NCBI RefSeq assembly: GCF_003143555.1
Contig: NZ_CP029347.1
Coordinates: 434,001-498,000, forward strand
Origin: Saliniradius amylolyticus
GTDB taxonomy: Bacteria > Pseudomonadota > Gammaproteobacteria > Enterobacterales > Alteromonadaceae
Direction of reading: 5' to 3'
Length of the DNA: 64,000 nucleotides
Below, piece after piece: positions 8,961 to 19,028 of the stretch. Made by a program: the position numbers and the translations under genes. Numbering within the stretch: the stretch's first letter is position 1; every line of letters starts with the position of its first letter. Under the pieces are notes generated by a model, which searched no databases, was not told the DNA's origin, and worked only from the letters and a program-made list of their open reading frames with translations.

Positions 8961-10055
8961 ATGAAACTGCTCTCCTGTTTGTTATTTATCATGCTGTTGT
9001 TATCCGGTTGTGGTGACAAGCCCCAGCCCGCTGGTTCGGCCGAACCAGCCCCACCGGCGAAAACTTATAGCTGGAAATTAGTGACCTCCTGGCCGAAGAA
9101 TTTTCCCGGCCTGGGACGGGCCCCCGAGACTTTTGCCCGTTATGTGAAGGAAATGTCCGGTGGGCGGCTGAATATCAAGGTCTATGGCGCGGGGGAACTG
9201 GTGCCTGGCTTTGAGGTGTTCGATGCGGTTTCCAGAGGCACTGCTGAAATGGGTCACGCAGGCAGTTATTATTGGAAAGGGAAGATGCCTGCGGCACAGA
9301 TCTTCACGACCATTCCTTTTGGTATGAACGCGACCGAGATGAATGCTTGGATCCACTATGGCGGTGGTCAGGAGTTGTGGCGTGAGTTATACAAGCCCTT
9401 CGGTGTGATCCCTTTTGCAGGTGGCAATACTGGCGTACAGATGGCCGGTTGGTTTCAAAAGGAAATCAACAGCGTTGACGACCTGAAAGGCCTGAAAATG
9501 CGCATTCCCGGCTTAGGGGGCGAGGTGTTTGAAAAGCTCGGCGGGGTGCCGGTTTCACTGACCGGGGGCGAAATATTCACGTCACTGCAAACCGGTGCTA
9601 TTGATGCCACCGAGTGGGTCGGCCCCTACAATGACCTGGCGTTTGGTTTCCATAAAGCGGCGCAGTATTACTATTACTCTGGCTGGCACGAGCCGGGTGC
9701 CATGCTGGAGTTTACCGTTAATGAGAAGGCTTATAACAGGTTGCCTGAGGATTTGCAGGCCATTATCCGTGTCGCCACACGAGCCGTAAACCAGGACATG
9801 CTGGACGAATACACTGCCCGTAATCAGTCGGCCATGACCCAGCTAGTTAAACAGCACGGGGTTGATATGCGGCCACTGCCCGACGAAGTGATGCGGGCAT
9901 TGAAACAGGCGTCGACCGAAGTTATGCAGGAGCAGTCCAAACAGGACCCCATGTTTAACAAGGTGTACCAGTCATATTCCGCGTTTCAGCAGCAGGTCAG
10001 TGACTATCACAAATTTTCAGAGATGGAATATTACCTCAACCGGGCTGGACGATAG
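8961..10055 (+). CDS. TRAP substrate-binding lipoprotein (DctP family, 2-oxoacid type)
   Basis: This is the solute receptor of the TRAP transporter. The 364-residue precursor has a lipoprotein signal (LLLSGC, Cys17), so it should be tethered rather than free in the periplasm. The mature part shows TSWPKNFPGLG, the AGSYYWKGKMPA loop, GLKMRIPGLGGEVFEKLG with the conserved carboxylate-binding Arg, and GAIDATEWVGPYND. These resemble TakP-like receptors for 2-oxoacids such as pyruvate or branched 2-oxoacids. The gene lies 19 nt after the large permease behind TAAGGA. Family assignment is firm; the substrate is inferred from resemblance only. Confidence 0.92.
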   Translation: MKLLSCLLFIMLLLSGCGDKPQPAGSAEPAPPAKTYSWKLVTSWPKNFPGLGRAPETFARYVKEMSGGRLNIKVYGAGELVPGFEVFDAVSRGTAEMGHAGSYYWKGKMPAAQIFTTIPFGMNATEMNAWIHYGGGQELWRELYKPFGVIPFAGGNTGVQMAGWFQKEINSVDDLKGLKMRIPGLGGEVFEKLGGVPVSLTGGEIFTSLQTGAIDATEWVGPYNDLAFGFHKAAQYYYYSGWHEPGAMLEFTVNEKAYNRLPEDLQAIIRVATRAVNQDMLDEYTARNQSAMTQLVKQHGVDMRPLPDEVMRALKQASTEVMQEQSKQDPMFNKVYQSYSAFQQQVSDYHKFSEMEYYLNRAGR

Positions 10056-10121
10056 CTCTCTGCTCCGAGTTGTTTCCTGATAAGGGACAACTACAATAGG
10101 CGCAAATTTTAACGAGGAAAA

Positions 10122-11297
10122 ATGGCAATGGTTATAAAGCCAAAGGTTCGCGGATTCATTTGTACTAACGCCCATCCAGAGGGGTGTGCCGAAAATGTTC
10201 GCCGTCAGATCGGCTATGTACAGCAGCAGGATCACCCCGGCGAGGGACCAAAGAATGTTTTGGTGATCGGTTGCTCTACTGGTTATGGGCTGGCTTCCCG
10301 CATCGTATCGGCGTTCGGTTATAACGCCAAAACCCTGGGTGTGTGTTTTGAAAAAGCGCCGTCCGAGCGCAAGACGGGAACGGCCGGCTGGTATAACACA
10401 GCGGCATTCCACGACGAGGCGCAAAAAGCCGGTAAATATGCACATACCATCAATGGGGATGCGTTCTCTAATGAGATCAAGCAGGAAACTATTGAGGCTA
10501 TCAAGGCGGATTTGGGACAGGTGGATTTGGTGATCTACAGCCTGGCGTCGCCGCGTCGGACTGATCCAAATAGCGGGGAGACATACAAGTCCACGTTAAA
10601 ACCAGTAGGACAGGCTTACACCACCAAGACCTATGACACGGATAAAGACAAGATCCATGAAGTCACACTGGATCCTGCCAACGATGAAGAGATCGCTAAT
10701 ACGGTCAAGGTCATGGGCGGGGAAGACTGGGAAATGTGGATCGACGCTCTGGATAAGGCCGGAGTTCTGGCGGATAACTGTAAAACCACTGCCTATACCT
10801 ATATCGGCAAGGAACTGACCTGGCCCATCTATGGTAATGCCACTATTGGTAAAGCTAAGGAAGATTTGGACCGGGCGGCGTCGGCCATCAGTCAAAATCC
10901 CAAGGTACAGGCTTATGTGTCTTCCCTGAAGGCCCTGGTAACTCAGGCCAGTTCGGCCATTCCCGTCATGCCGCTTTATATCTCCTTGATTTATAAAGTC
11001 ATGAAAGAAGAAGGGACCCATGAAGGTTGCATTGAGCAGATCGACGGTTTGTTCCGTGAAAAGCTGCTGGTGGACAGTCCGGATACCGATGATACCAACC
11101 GTTTGCGCATGGATGGTAAGGAAACTAACGACGCGACTCAGGCCAAAATTAAGGCCTTGTGGGATCAGGTGACCCAAGACAACTTCCATGAGTTGTCTGA
11201 CTATGCCGGTTATCACAGCGAGTTTCTGCACTTGTTCGGTTTCGATTTTGATAACGTGGATTACGACGCCGATATATCTCCTTTGAGAGACTGGTAA
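10122..11297 (+). CDS. fabV: Enoyl-ACP / trans-2-enoyl-CoA reductase FabV
   Basis: FabV performs the last NADH-dependent reduction of the fatty acid elongation cycle and is naturally insensitive to triclosan. The 391-residue size, the start [16 protein letters not shown], the NADH-binding [28 protein letters not shown] and the active-site Y-x8-K (in [13 protein letters not shown]) are all diagnostic. A good GAGGAAAA site precedes the ATG. It stands alone: the TRAP operon ends 66 nt upstream and a strong hairpin terminator follows. No fabI is seen in the window. Confidence 0.96.
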   Translation: MAMVIKPKVRGFICTNAHPEGCAENVRRQIGYVQQQDHPGEGPKNVLVIGCSTGYGLASRIVSAFGYNAKTLGVCFEKAPSERKTGTAGWYNTAAFHDEAQKAGKYAHTINGDAFSNEIKQETIEAIKADLGQVDLVIYSLASPRRTDPNSGETYKSTLKPVGQAYTTKTYDTDKDKIHEVTLDPANDEEIANTVKVMGGEDWEMWIDALDKAGVLADNCKTTAYTYIGKELTWPIYGNATIGKAKEDLDRAASAISQNPKVQAYVSSLKALVTQASSAIPVMPLYISLIYKVMKEEGTHEGCIEQIDGLFREKLLVDSPDTDDTNRLRMDGKETNDATQAKIKALWDQVTQDNFHELSDYAGYHSEFLHLFGFDFDNVDYDADISPLRDW

Positions 11298-11312
11298 CGT
11301 GCTCTATTATTC

Positions 11313-11338
11313 GCGCCGCCTTTGGGCGGCGCTTTTGT
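11313..11338 (+). terminator. Rho-independent terminator of fabV
   Basis: Perfect 8-bp stem GCGCCGCC / GGCGGCGC with a TTTG loop, followed by TTTTGTTT. It lies 15 nt after the fabV stop. Confidence 0.9.
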
Positions 11339-11658
11339 TTCAGCCCCCTCTTGCGGGCCAGGTGTAATCAAAATGTTAAAAACGCTGGGTTCGCCTGTTC
11401 CTTTCCCTGTTGGGCAAGAAAACCTAAGTTAAATCATAATTGACGTAGCGAAGATGGGCCGCTTGATGCTAAAATACCGGGTTTATAAGTGGGTCCATAA
11501 AATCTCGCGACCCCTTTTCTAAAAAGTAGAAATTGCAGGTGCTTGTTGCTGGATATCAGAGCAGGTGGAGTTCGTTTGAATACTCATCAGCATGGACAGA
11601 TGTGCGCTGTGCGTGTCCATGCTGATGAGTATTCAGTAAATAAGTAGTGCAATTGCGT
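11339..11658 (+). promoter_or_regulatory. Leader and promoter region of the nqr operon
   Basis: About 320 nt lie between the fabV terminator and nqrA. A TTGACG (11440-11445) and several A+T-rich hexamers (for example TAAAAT at 11470 and TATAAG at 11484) are possible promoter elements, but none has good spacing, so the transcription start is unresolved. The last 80 nt contain a 22-bp perfect inverted repeat (listed separately). No clear Shine-Dalgarno sequence precedes the nqrA ATG. Confidence 0.5.
11577..11635 (+). repeat. 22-bp perfect inverted repeat (15-nt loop) just upstream of nqrA
   Basis: The left arm 11577-11598 (TGAATACTCATCAGCATGGA then CA) is the exact reverse complement of the right arm 11614-11635. 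The loop at 11599-11613 is GATGTGCGCTGTGCG. The hairpin ends 23 nt before the nqrA ATG. It has no U-tract, so it is not a standard terminator. It could act as an RNA structure controlling translation or stability of the nqr message, as a protein operator, or be a small fold-back insertion. Confidence 0.9.
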
Positions 11659-12999
11659 ATGATAAAAATCACCAAAGGGTTGGACCTCCCCATTGAGGGA
11701 GCGCCACAACAACAAATCCAGGATGGTGCCCGGGTTTCCCGAGTTGCCATACTTGGTGAAGAGTATGTCGGTATGCGCCCCACCATGCATGTGCGTGAGG
11801 GGGACGGTGTCAAGAAAGGCCAGGTGCTTTTTGAAGACAAGAAAAATCCGGGAGTGAAGTTCACTGCCCCGGCGGCCGGCGTGGTAAAAGAAGTCAATCG
11901 TGGTCACAAACGTGTGCTGCAATCGGTCGTGATCGAAATGCAGGGCGAAGACTACGAAACTTTCCATCAGGTGGATGCCAAAGACATTCCCTCCCTGGAA
12001 AGAGACACCATCGAGAAGACGCTGGTAGACTCCGGTCTTTGGACGGCTTTCCGTACCCGTCCTTTCAGCCGCAGTCCTGAAATCGGCTCTGAGCCCAAGG
12101 CCATCTTCGTTAACGCTATGGATACCAATCCATTAGCGGCCGATCCTGAAGTGATCATCGGCGAGCGCAAGGAGGACTTTGTGAATGGCCTGGCCATTAT
12201 CCGCAAGCTGACTCAGGGTAAGCTGTATGTCACCAAGGCTGCCGGTGCCGATATCCCGGTGGGCGAGGCGGATGTCAGTGTTAATGAGTTTGCCGGTCCT
12301 CATCCGGCTGGCTTGGTGGGTACCCACATCCACTTTCTGGACTCCGCGGGTGCCGACAAGATCGTCTGGCACATCGGCTACCAAGATGTGATGGCCATCG
12401 GCGCCACCTTGACCTCGGGCCAGTTGGATAATCGTCGTGTGGTTTCTTTGGCTGGTCCTGTGGTGAAAAAACCTCGTCTGGTACGCACTGTCTTGGGTGC
12501 CTGCACCGAGGAGCTGACTGAGGGGGAACTGACCACGGGCGACAGCCGTGTCGTATCCGGTTCAGTGCTCTGCGGAACTCACGCTTCTGGTGTACACGGT
12601 TATCTGGGCCGCTTCCATGCCCAGCTTTCAGTGCTTAAAGAAGGCTATGAGAAAGAGCTGTTTGGCTGGTTACGCCCTGGCTCTGATAAGCACTCCATCA
12701 CCCGTGCTTACTTAGGCCATCTGAATCCTAAGCGTCTGTTTAATATGACCACGACTACCAATGGTTCCAGCCGTTCCATGGTGCCCATCGGCAATTATGA
12801 GCGCATTATGCCGTTGGATATCTTACCGACTCTATTACTGCGCGACTTGATCGCCGGTGATACGGACAGTGCTCAGACACTAGGTTGTCTGGAGCTGGAT
12901 GAGGAAGATCTGGGACTGTGTTCCTATGTCTGCCCCGGTAAGTATAACTATGGACCAATCCTGAGAGATTGCCTCAACACTATCGAGAAAGAGGGCTGA
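11659..12999 (+). CDS. nqrA: Na+-translocating NADH:quinone reductase subunit A
   Basis: NqrA is the cytoplasmic subunit of the Na+-NQR pump, which oxidises NADH, reduces ubiquinone and exports Na+. The product (446 residues from this ATG) opens [14 protein letters not shown], the canonical NqrA N-terminus. It continues with [15 protein letters not shown] (a biotinyl-lipoyl-like fold), [13 protein letters not shown] and the C-terminal [25 protein letters not shown]. An in-frame GTG four codons upstream is possible but would lengthen the conserved start. First gene of nqrABCDEF, directly after a long perfect hairpin. Confidence 0.97.
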   Translation: MIKITKGLDLPIEGAPQQQIQDGARVSRVAILGEEYVGMRPTMHVREGDGVKKGQVLFEDKKNPGVKFTAPAAGVVKEVNRGHKRVLQSVVIEMQGEDYETFHQVDAKDIPSLERDTIEKTLVDSGLWTAFRTRPFSRSPEIGSEPKAIFVNAMDTNPLAADPEVIIGERKEDFVNGLAIIRKLTQGKLYVTKAAGADIPVGEADVSVNEFAGPHPAGLVGTHIHFLDSAGADKIVWHIGYQDVMAIGATLTSGQLDNRRVVSLAGPVVKKPRLVRTVLGACTEELTEGELTTGDSRVVSGSVLCGTHASGVHGYLGRFHAQLSVLKEGYEKELFGWLRPGSDKHSITRAYLGHLNPKRLFNMTTTTNGSSRSMVPIGNYERIMPLDILPTLLLRDLIAGDTDSAQTLGCLELDEEDLGLCSYVCPGKYNYGPILRDCLNTIEKEG

Positions 13000-13002
13000 T
13001 CC

Positions 13003-14214
13003 ATGAGCTTAAAGAATTATTTAGAAAAAATTGAGCCGAATTTCGAACCCGGCGGAAAACACGAGAAGTGGTACGCCCTCTATGAAGCGGTAGCTACCAT
13101 CTTTTATACGCCCGGTAAGGTTAACCAGAATACTACCCACGTTCGTGACAGCATCGACCTGAAGCGCATCATGATCATGGTGTGGATGGCGACTTTCCCG
13201 GCCATGTTCTACGGCATGTACAATGTGGGTGCTCAAGCGCACGAAGCTATCATGACCGGTGCCGGCACCTTGCCCGACATGTGGCAGGCTGCCTTGTTTA
13301 CCGCCCTGGGCGGCGAACTGGGCACTGAGGCAACCTCAGGCTGGGCCATGTTTGGCTACGGCGCATGCTTCTTCCTGCCAATTTATGCGGTGACCTTCAT
13401 CGTCGGCGGTTTCTGGGAAGTGCTGTTTGCGTCGGTGCGTAAGCACGAAGTCAACGAGGGGTTCTTCGTGACCTCGGTATTATTTGCGCTGATTCTGCCG
13501 GCCACAATTCCACTATGGCAGGTGGCACTGGGCATCAGTTTTGGTGTGGTGATTGCTAAGGAAGTCTTTGGCGGGACCGGCCGTAATTTCTTAAACCCAG
13601 CCCTATCTGGTCGTGCTTTCCTGTACTTCGCCTATCCGGCACAAATCTCCGGCGATCAAATCTGGACGGCTGTAGACGGATTTTCCGGTGCGACAGCATT
13701 GGGCAAGGCGGCTCTGGGTCAAATCAACGATTGGAGCCTGAATCAGGCCTGGTGGGATGCCTTCTTCGGTAATATCCAGGGGTCTGTTGGTGAGGTTTCC
13801 ACCCTGATGCTGCTGATCGGCGGTGTCTTTATCATGTATATGCGTATCGCCTCATGGCGTATCGTACTCGGCACCTTTTTGGGTATGGCAGCTTTCGCTA
13901 CCTTATTGAACCTGATTGGCAGCGAGACCAACCCGATGTTTGCCATGCCATGGTACTGGCATTTAGTAACCGGTGGCTTTGCGTTCGGTATGTTGTTTAT
14001 GGCAACCGATCCGGTTTCAGCGTCCTTTACCAACCAGGGTAAATGGGCCTACGGCATTTTGATTGGATTTATGTGTGTAATGATCCGTGTGCTTAACCCC
14101 GCCTTCCCGGAAGGCATGATGTTAGCCATCCTGTTTGCTAACTTGTGGGCGCCACTGTTCGATTACTTCGTAGCACAGAAAAATATCAAGCGGAGGATGG
14201 CACGTGTCAGCTAA
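13003..14214 (+). CDS. nqrB: Na+-NQR subunit B
   Basis: NqrB is the large membrane subunit, which carries a covalent FMN and riboflavin and forms the Na+ and quinone route. The 403-residue protein has about ten hydrophobic segments. The FMN-attachment motif is visible as DGFSGATAL, with the Thr of SGAT as the acceptor for Apb[24 protein letters not shown] is another family hallmark. It starts 3 nt after nqrA and its end overlaps the nqrC start by 11 nt. Confidence 0.97.
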   Translation: MSLKNYLEKIEPNFEPGGKHEKWYALYEAVATIFYTPGKVNQNTTHVRDSIDLKRIMIMVWMATFPAMFYGMYNVGAQAHEAIMTGAGTLPDMWQAALFTALGGELGTEATSGWAMFGYGACFFLPIYAVTFIVGGFWEVLFASVRKHEVNEGFFVTSVLFALILPATIPLWQVALGISFGVVIAKEVFGGTGRNFLNPALSGRAFLYFAYPAQISGDQIWTAVDGFSGATALGKAALGQINDWSLNQAWWDAFFGNIQGSVGEVSTLMLLIGGVFIMYMRIASWRIVLGTFLGMAAFATLLNLIGSETNPMFAMPWYWHLVTGGFAFGMLFMATDPVSASFTNQGKWAYGILIGFMCVMIRVLNPAFPEGMMLAILFANLWAPLFDYFVAQKNIKRRMARVS

Positions 14215-14962
14215 AAAAGAATCTCTCGGCAGAACCGTCGGCATCGTTGTTGCCGTCTGCCTGGTATGTTCAATTGTGGTCTCGAGTGCAGCGGTAGGCC
14301 TGCGCTCGCTGCAGCAAACCAACGCCAAATTGGACCGCCAGAGTAATATCCTGGAAGCGGCTGGTCTGTTAGAGCAAGCCGGCGGCGATATTGCAGCAAC
14401 CTACAACGAGTTTATCGAAGAGCGCTTTGTCGACCTGTCCAGCGGACAGTTTACCGAAGCACCGAAGCCAGACTACGACATGTACAAGGCAGCCGATAAT
14501 CCTGAACTCAGCAAACAGGTTGAGAACAGTAATGTTGGCTTTAAGCGTCGTGCTACCGTAGCGCCGGTTTACCTGGTGCGTGATGAGCAAGGCGATGTCA
14601 GCCGCATCATCCTGCCTGTTCACGGCAGTGGCCTGTGGGATCTGATGTACGCCTTCCTGGCTGTAGACAGCGACGGTAATACCACCCGTGAGCTGATCTA
14701 CTACGATCAGGCAGAGACCCCAGGGTTGGGCGGTGAAGTGTTAAACCCAAGCTGGAAGGCCAAGTGGGACGGTAAGAAACTGTATAAAGACGGCGAGGTG
14801 GCGATTAAAGTCACTAAGAGTGCGTCTGACAGCAACCCTTACACCGTTGACGCGCTATCAGGAGCGACTTTAACCAGTAACGGCGTACAGAACCAGGTGC
14901 AATACTGGGTAAGCGATGCTGGTTTTGGTCCCTTCCTGGATAAGCAGCCCTGGAAGTCCTAA
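14204..14962 (+). CDS. nqrC: Na+-NQR subunit C
   Basis: NqrC carries the second covalent FMN on its periplasmic domain. The 252-residue protein has one N-terminal membrane helix (about 10-31) followed by a soluble domain. The FMN acceptor motif [14 protein letters not shown] lies near residue 225, matching the Thr used in Vibrio. It starts with GTG inside the end of nqrB, behind a GGAGG site, so translation is coupled. ETPGLGGEV is another conserved FMN-domain segment. Confidence 0.96.
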   Translation: MSAKKESLGRTVGIVVAVCLVCSIVVSSAAVGLRSLQQTNAKLDRQSNILEAAGLLEQAGGDIAATYNEFIEERFVDLSSGQFTEAPKPDYDMYKAADNPELSKQVENSNVGFKRRATVAPVYLVRDEQGDVSRIILPVHGSGLWDLMYAFLAVDSDGNTTRELIYYDQAETPGLGGEVLNPSWKAKWDGKKLYKDGEVAIKVTKSASDSNPYTVDALSGATLTSNGVQNQVQYWVSDAGFGPFLDKQPWKS

Positions 14963-14974
14963 GGAGGCAAGCAA

Positions 14975-15607
14975 ATGGCTAATGCAAAAGAAATGAAAAA
15001 GGCGTTGTTTGGTCCGATTCTGGACAACAACCCAATTGCGCTGCAAGTGTTGGGGATCTGCTCTGCACTGGCTATCACAACTAAGTTAGAGACCGCGCTG
15101 GTTATGTCGTTGGCGCTGACCTCAGTGGTCGCGTTCTCTAACCTGTTTATCTCTATGATTCGTAATCACATTCCTTCGAGCGTGCGTATCATCATTCAGA
15201 TGACCATTATCGCCTCTCTGGTAATTGTGGTGGACCAGATCCTGAAAGCATACTCCTACGAGGTGTCCAAGCAGCTTTCGGTGTTCGTTGGTCTTATCAT
15301 TACTAACTGTATCGTTATGGGCCGTGCTGAAGCCTATGCGATGAAAAACCCTCCTATGATGAGCCTGTTAGACGGCATTGGGAACGGCTTGGGTTATTCC
15401 TTTATTCTGATCGTTATCGGTACCATTAAGGAGCTGTTCGGCTTCGGAACACTGCTTGGATTTGAAGTTCTGCCACTGGTGCAAAACGGTGGCTGGTACC
15501 AAGGCAATGGTCTGTTAATTCTGCCATTCAGTTCGTTCTTCCTGATCGCCGGGATGATCTGGTTTATCCGGACTATTCGCCCTGAGCAAGTGGAGCCTAA
15601 GGAGTAA
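14975..15607 (+). CDS. nqrD: Na+-NQR subunit D
   Basis: NqrD is a hydrophobic subunit paired with NqrE. Together they hold a 2Fe-2S centre in the membrane and are related to RnfE/RnfA. The 210-residue protein has six membrane segments, with the family sequences [20 protein letters not shown] and [15 protein letters not shown], whose Cys (TNC) is the cluster ligand. It lies 12 nt after nqrC behind AAGGAGG. Confidence 0.97.
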   Translation: MANAKEMKKALFGPILDNNPIALQVLGICSALAITTKLETALVMSLALTSVVAFSNLFISMIRNHIPSSVRIIIQMTIIASLVIVVDQILKAYSYEVSKQLSVFVGLIITNCIVMGRAEAYAMKNPPMMSLLDGIGNGLGYSFILIVIGTIKELFGFGTLLGFEVLPLVQNGGWYQGNGLLILPFSSFFLIAGMIWFIRTIRPEQVEPKE

Positions 15608-15610
15608 TTT

Positions 15611-16219
15611 ATGGAACATTATATTAATATCTTTGTTCGCTCGGTATTTATCGAGAATATGGCTCTGTCCCTGTTCCTGGGGATGTGTACCTTCCTGGCG
15701 GTGTCCAAGAAAGTCAAGACGGCGATGGGTCTGGGTGCTGCAGTGATTGTGGTGCTGGGCATCTCTGTACCGGTAAATCAGATTATCTACACCAATATTC
15801 TGGCACCCGGTGCGCTGGCCTGGGCTGGCTTTCCTGAGGCGGATTTGAGCTTCCTGAACTTCCTGACCTTTATCGGCGTAATTGCTGCGTTGGTACAGAT
15901 TTTGGAAATGAGTCTGGATAAGTTCTTCCCGGCGCTCTACAACGCTCTTGGGATCTTCTTGCCACTGATTACCGTAAACTGTGCCATCTTTGGTGGCGTG
16001 GCATTTGCGGTGCAGCGTGAGTACAACCTGTCCGAGAGCATTGTCTACGGTGTGGGTAGTGGTCTTGGCTGGGCCATCGCCATTACTCTGCTGGCAGCGG
16101 TGCGCGAGAAGCTGAAGTATGCCGATATGCCCGATGGTATTCGGGGACTGGGGTCGGTGTTTATGATTTCCGGTCTGATGGCCCTGGGCTTTCAGTCTTT
16201 TACCGGCGTTTCTTTGTAA
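15611..16219 (+). CDS. nqrE: Na+-NQR subunit E
   Basis: NqrE is the inverted-topology partner of NqrD in the membrane core. The 202-residue protein has six hydrophobic segments. It includes the typical start [19 protein letters not shown], the conserved Cys near the N-terminus ([10 protein letters not shown]), and [19 protein letters not shown] with the second cluster Cys. It follows nqrD by 3 nt. Confidence 0.97.
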   Translation: MEHYINIFVRSVFIENMALSLFLGMCTFLAVSKKVKTAMGLGAAVIVVLGISVPVNQIIYTNILAPGALAWAGFPEADLSFLNFLTFIGVIAALVQILEMSLDKFFPALYNALGIFLPLITVNCAIFGGVAFAVQREYNLSESIVYGVGSGLGWAIAITLLAAVREKLKYADMPDGIRGLGSVFMISGLMALGFQSFTGVSL

Positions 16220-16242
16220 CAGACCGCACATAGGAGTAAGTA

Positions 16243-17475
16243 ATGAATCAGATTGAGATTTACCTTGGTGTGGGTATGTTTATTGCCATTGTACTGGCAC
16301 TGGTATTCATCATTATGTTTGCCAAGTCTAAGCTGGTACCCAGTGGTGAAGTGACTATCACTATCAACGACGATCCGGAAAAGGCGATCACCACAGAGCC
16401 GGGCGGTAAGCTGCTTGGGGCATTGGCTGACGCGGGGATCTTTGTTTCTTCTGCTTGTGGTGGCGGTGGCTCTTGTGGTCAGTGCCGGGTGGATGTGAAA
16501 GACGGTGGCGGTGAAATCCTGCCAACCGAGCTGGATCACATCACTAAGAAAGAAGCCCGTGAGGGCTGCCGTCTGTCTTGTCAGGTAGCGGTGAAGCAGG
16601 ATATGAAGATCGAGCTGGATGAAGAGATCTTCGGTGTTAAGCAGTGGGATTGTGAAGTCATTTCCAATGATAACAAAGCCACTTTCATCAAAGAGCTGGT
16701 ACTTAAGATTCCAGAAGGTGAGGACGTGCCTTTCCGCGCTGGTGGTTATATTCAGATTGAGGCGCCACCGCATCATGTTAAGTACAAAGATTTTGATATT
16801 CCGGACGAGTACAAGGGTGACTGGGATCGCTTTGGATTCTTCGACATTGAGTCCAAAGTAGACGAAGAAACCATTCGCGCCTATTCCATGGCCAACTATC
16901 CGGAAGAGAAAGGCATTATTATGCTGAACGTCCGGATCGCGACGCCTCCACCGAATAACCTCAGCCTGCCAGCCGGTAAGATGTCCTCTTACATCTGGAG
17001 CCTGAAGGAAGGTGACAAGGTAACCATTTCCGGTCCGTTCGGTGAGTTCTTCGCCAAGGATACCGATGCCGAGATGGTGTTTGTCGGCGGTGGTGCCGGT
17101 ATGGCGCCAATGCGCTCACACATCTTCGATCAGCTGCGTCGAATCAAGACCGATCGTAAGATGACCTTCTGGTACGGTGCACGTTCACTGCGAGAAATGT
17201 TCTATGAAGAGGATTTCAATGAACTGCAGGAAGAGAACGACAACTTCGAGTGGCATGTGGCCTTGTCCGACCCTCAGCCAGAAGATAACTGGGAAGGGGA
17301 TACCGGCTTTATCCACAATGTCTTGTATGAGCGCTATCTGAAGGACCATCCGGCGCCGGAAGACTGTGAGTTCTATATGTGTGGTCCACCGATGATGAAT
17401 GCCGCAGTCATCAACCTGCTGCATGATCTGGGTGTGGAAGATGAAAACATCATGCTGGACGACTTCGGCGGTTAG
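16243..17475 (+). CDS. nqrF: Na+-NQR subunit F (NADH-oxidising, 2Fe-2S and FAD)
   Basis: NqrF is the electron entry point: it oxidises NADH by FAD and passes electrons through a ferredoxin-type 2Fe-2S cluster. The 410-residue protein has an N-terminal membrane anchor (about 5-25), then a ferredoxin domain with [10 protein letters not shown] plus the distal GCRLSC cysteine. The FAD-binding RAYSMANYP and the NADH-binding [13 protein letters not shown] follow, with a C-terminal CGPPMMN. It closes the six-gene operon; a terminator lies about 150 nt downstream. Confidence 0.97.
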   Translation: MNQIEIYLGVGMFIAIVLALVFIIMFAKSKLVPSGEVTITINDDPEKAITTEPGGKLLGALADAGIFVSSACGGGGSCGQCRVDVKDGGGEILPTELDHITKKEAREGCRLSCQVAVKQDMKIELDEEIFGVKQWDCEVISNDNKATFIKELVLKIPEGEDVPFRAGGYIQIEAPPHHVKYKDFDIPDEYKGDWDRFGFFDIESKVDEETIRAYSMANYPEEKGIIMLNVRIATPPPNNLSLPAGKMSSYIWSLKEGDKVTISGPFGEFFAKDTDAEMVFVGGGAGMAPMRSHIFDQLRRIKTDRKMTFWYGARSLREMFYEEDFNELQEENDNFEWHVALSDPQPEDNWEGDTGFIHNVLYERYLKDHPAPEDCEFYMCGPPMMNAAVINLLHDLGVEDENIMLDDFGG

Positions 17476-17626
17476 ACTTCGTCTTGAGGCTTAATACGGC
17501 GTTGCCGTCGCCTTTGACCCCGGTCACTTACTTTTGGGTAAGCTCCCGGGGCTCAAGACCTCGGCGGCCTTGTCTAAAGCCTCAATACTTTGTCTAAGTC
17601 GATATTCGGTTATCGAGAACATATAT

Positions 17627-17653
17627 AAAAAGGGGCCTTTGGGCCCTTTTTTT
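17627..17653 (+). terminator. Rho-independent terminator after nqrF
   Basis: A hairpin AAAAAGGGGCC / GGGCCCTTTTTTT with a TTT loop and one bulge, ending in seven T. It separates nqrABCDEF from apbE, so apbE and nqrM are either expressed from their own promoter or receive only read-through. Confidence 0.8.
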
Positions 17654-17680
17654 GTAACCAAATTAAGGGAGTGTTTGTCT

Positions 17681-18688
17681 ATGCTTGCCATTCGTTGTTG
17701 GCTGGTCATTATTCTGTTGGCACTGGTGACTGCCTGTGCCAAGCCTCAGCCTGAACTGGAGAGCCTGCAAGGCCGAACTATGGGCACCACGTATACGGTT
17801 AAGTTCGTCAATTCGGCAGGATTGGATGCCGCCACCCTTCAACAGGATATCGATCAGGCTTTGGTGGAGGTGAATCGTCAGATGTCCACCTATGATCCCG
17901 ACTCTGAGTTATCCCAGTTTAATCGTATGCAAGCCGCTCAGGCTTTTGCTTTTTCCTCTGGCGCCATGATGGTCCTTGAGGAGGCTAAGCGTTTGGGCAA
18001 GCTCACCGGCGGTGTGCTGGATGTGACCGTAGGGCCCTTAGTAAACCTCTGGGGTTTTGGTCCTAACGGGCGTCCTGAGCAGGTACCGACCCAGCAGGAC
18101 ATTGAACGTGTTCGACAGCGCACGGGCTTAGATCTTTTGGAGCTGGAATCGAATCAGGCCATCAAGCGCCATCCCGAGCTTTATGTGGATCTTTCCACTA
18201 TTGCCAAAGGCTATGGCGTGGATGTGGTTGCCGAGCTTCTGGAGCGGCGCGACATTTATAATTATCTGGTGGAAATCGGCGGCGAGATGAGATTGTCTGG
18301 TCACAAGCACCATCAGCAACCCTGGCGGGTCGCAATCGAGAAGCCGGTTTCCGAAGAGCGTGCGGTGGCTCAGATTATCTCGGTAGGGGATAATGCTGTG
18401 GCCACGTCCGGCGATTATCGGAATTACTATGAGCAGGATGGCGTTCGCTACTCCCATATTATCGACCCGCTCACGGCTCGCCCGATTCAGCATAACCTGG
18501 TATCGGTGACAGTGGTACACCCCTCGGCGATGACTGCCGATGGGCTGGCAACGGCGATCAATGTGATGGGGCTGGAAAGAGGACTTGCCTTTGCCCGTGA
18601 ACAAAATTTACCCGTGTTCCTCATTAGTAAAGAAAAAGGCGGCTATACCAGTTATAATACCGCCGAATTCAAGCCTTATTTGCAGTAA
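17681..18688 (+). CDS. apbE: FAD:protein FMN transferase ApbE (lipoprotein)
   Basis: ApbE attaches FMN from FAD to the threonine of SGAT motifs, here the natural targets being NqrB and NqrC encoded just upstream. The 335-residue product has a lipoprotein signal (LLALVTAC, Cys19), so it acts at the periplasmic face. The ApbE core includes QGRTMGTTYTVKF, the GGVLDVTVGPLVNLWGFGP segment, YVDLSTIAKGYGVD and DNAVATSGDYRNYYE. The frame is open about 150 nt upstream across the nqr terminator, but the ATG with AAGGGAG and signal peptide is clearly right. Confidence 0.95.
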   Translation: MLAIRCWLVIILLALVTACAKPQPELESLQGRTMGTTYTVKFVNSAGLDAATLQQDIDQALVEVNRQMSTYDPDSELSQFNRMQAAQAFAFSSGAMMVLEEAKRLGKLTGGVLDVTVGPLVNLWGFGPNGRPEQVPTQQDIERVRQRTGLDLLELESNQAIKRHPELYVDLSTIAKGYGVDVVAELLERRDIYNYLVEIGGEMRLSGHKHHQQPWRVAIEKPVSEERAVAQIISVGDNAVATSGDYRNYYEQDGVRYSHIIDPLTARPIQHNLVSVTVVHPSAMTADGLATAINVMGLERGLAFAREQNLPVFLISKEKGGYTSYNTAEFKPYLQ

Positions 18689-18700
18689 GAAGGTGTTATT

Positions 18701-18934
18701 GTGACGACGTTTTTCCTGGCATTTGGTTTTTTCCTGCTGGTGGTATTGGCAATGGCCGTTGGTTATATCGTGCAGCAAAAAACCATCTCGGGCAGTTGTG
18801 GCGGTCTTGGTGCCCTTGGCATCGAAAAAGCCTGTGATTGTCCGGAGCCCTGTGACAGAAAGAAAGCACGGATGGAAAAAGAAGAAGCAAGGAATGAAAA
18901 ACTGGCTGAATGGAAGCGCAACCAAATCCTCTGA
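18701..18934 (+). CDS. nqrM: Na+-NQR maturation protein NqrM
   Basis: NqrM is needed to deliver iron to the membrane cluster held by NqrD and NqrE. The 77-residue protein has one membrane helix (about 5-24) and four cysteines, C33, C45, C47 and C51 (GSCGGLG, ACDCPEPCD), the family's metal-binding pattern, followed by a Lys/Glu-rich tail. It starts with GTG 12 nt after apbE behind AGAAGG. With apbE it completes the pump's maturation set. Confidence 0.94.
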   Translation: MTTFFLAFGFFLLVVLAMAVGYIVQQKTISGSCGGLGALGIEKACDCPEPCDRKKARMEKEEARNEKLAEWKRNQIL

Positions 18935-19001
18935 TGCTCCTATGATAGCGCGGCCAGTCGCCGCCTATCCTTGATTACTCCCCCTTTTTGTGCAGAATAA
19001 A

Positions 19002-19017
19002 CTGTATATAAATACAG
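19002..19017 (+). promoter_or_regulatory. LexA (SOS) box of dinB
   Basis: CTGTATATAAATACAG fits the gammaproteobacterial consensus CTGT-N8-ACAG perfectly in both half-sites, with an alternating A/T core. It ends 11 nt before the dinB start codon, so LexA bound here would block transcription. Confidence 0.93.
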
Positions 19018-19028
19018 TTTGCTGGCCT

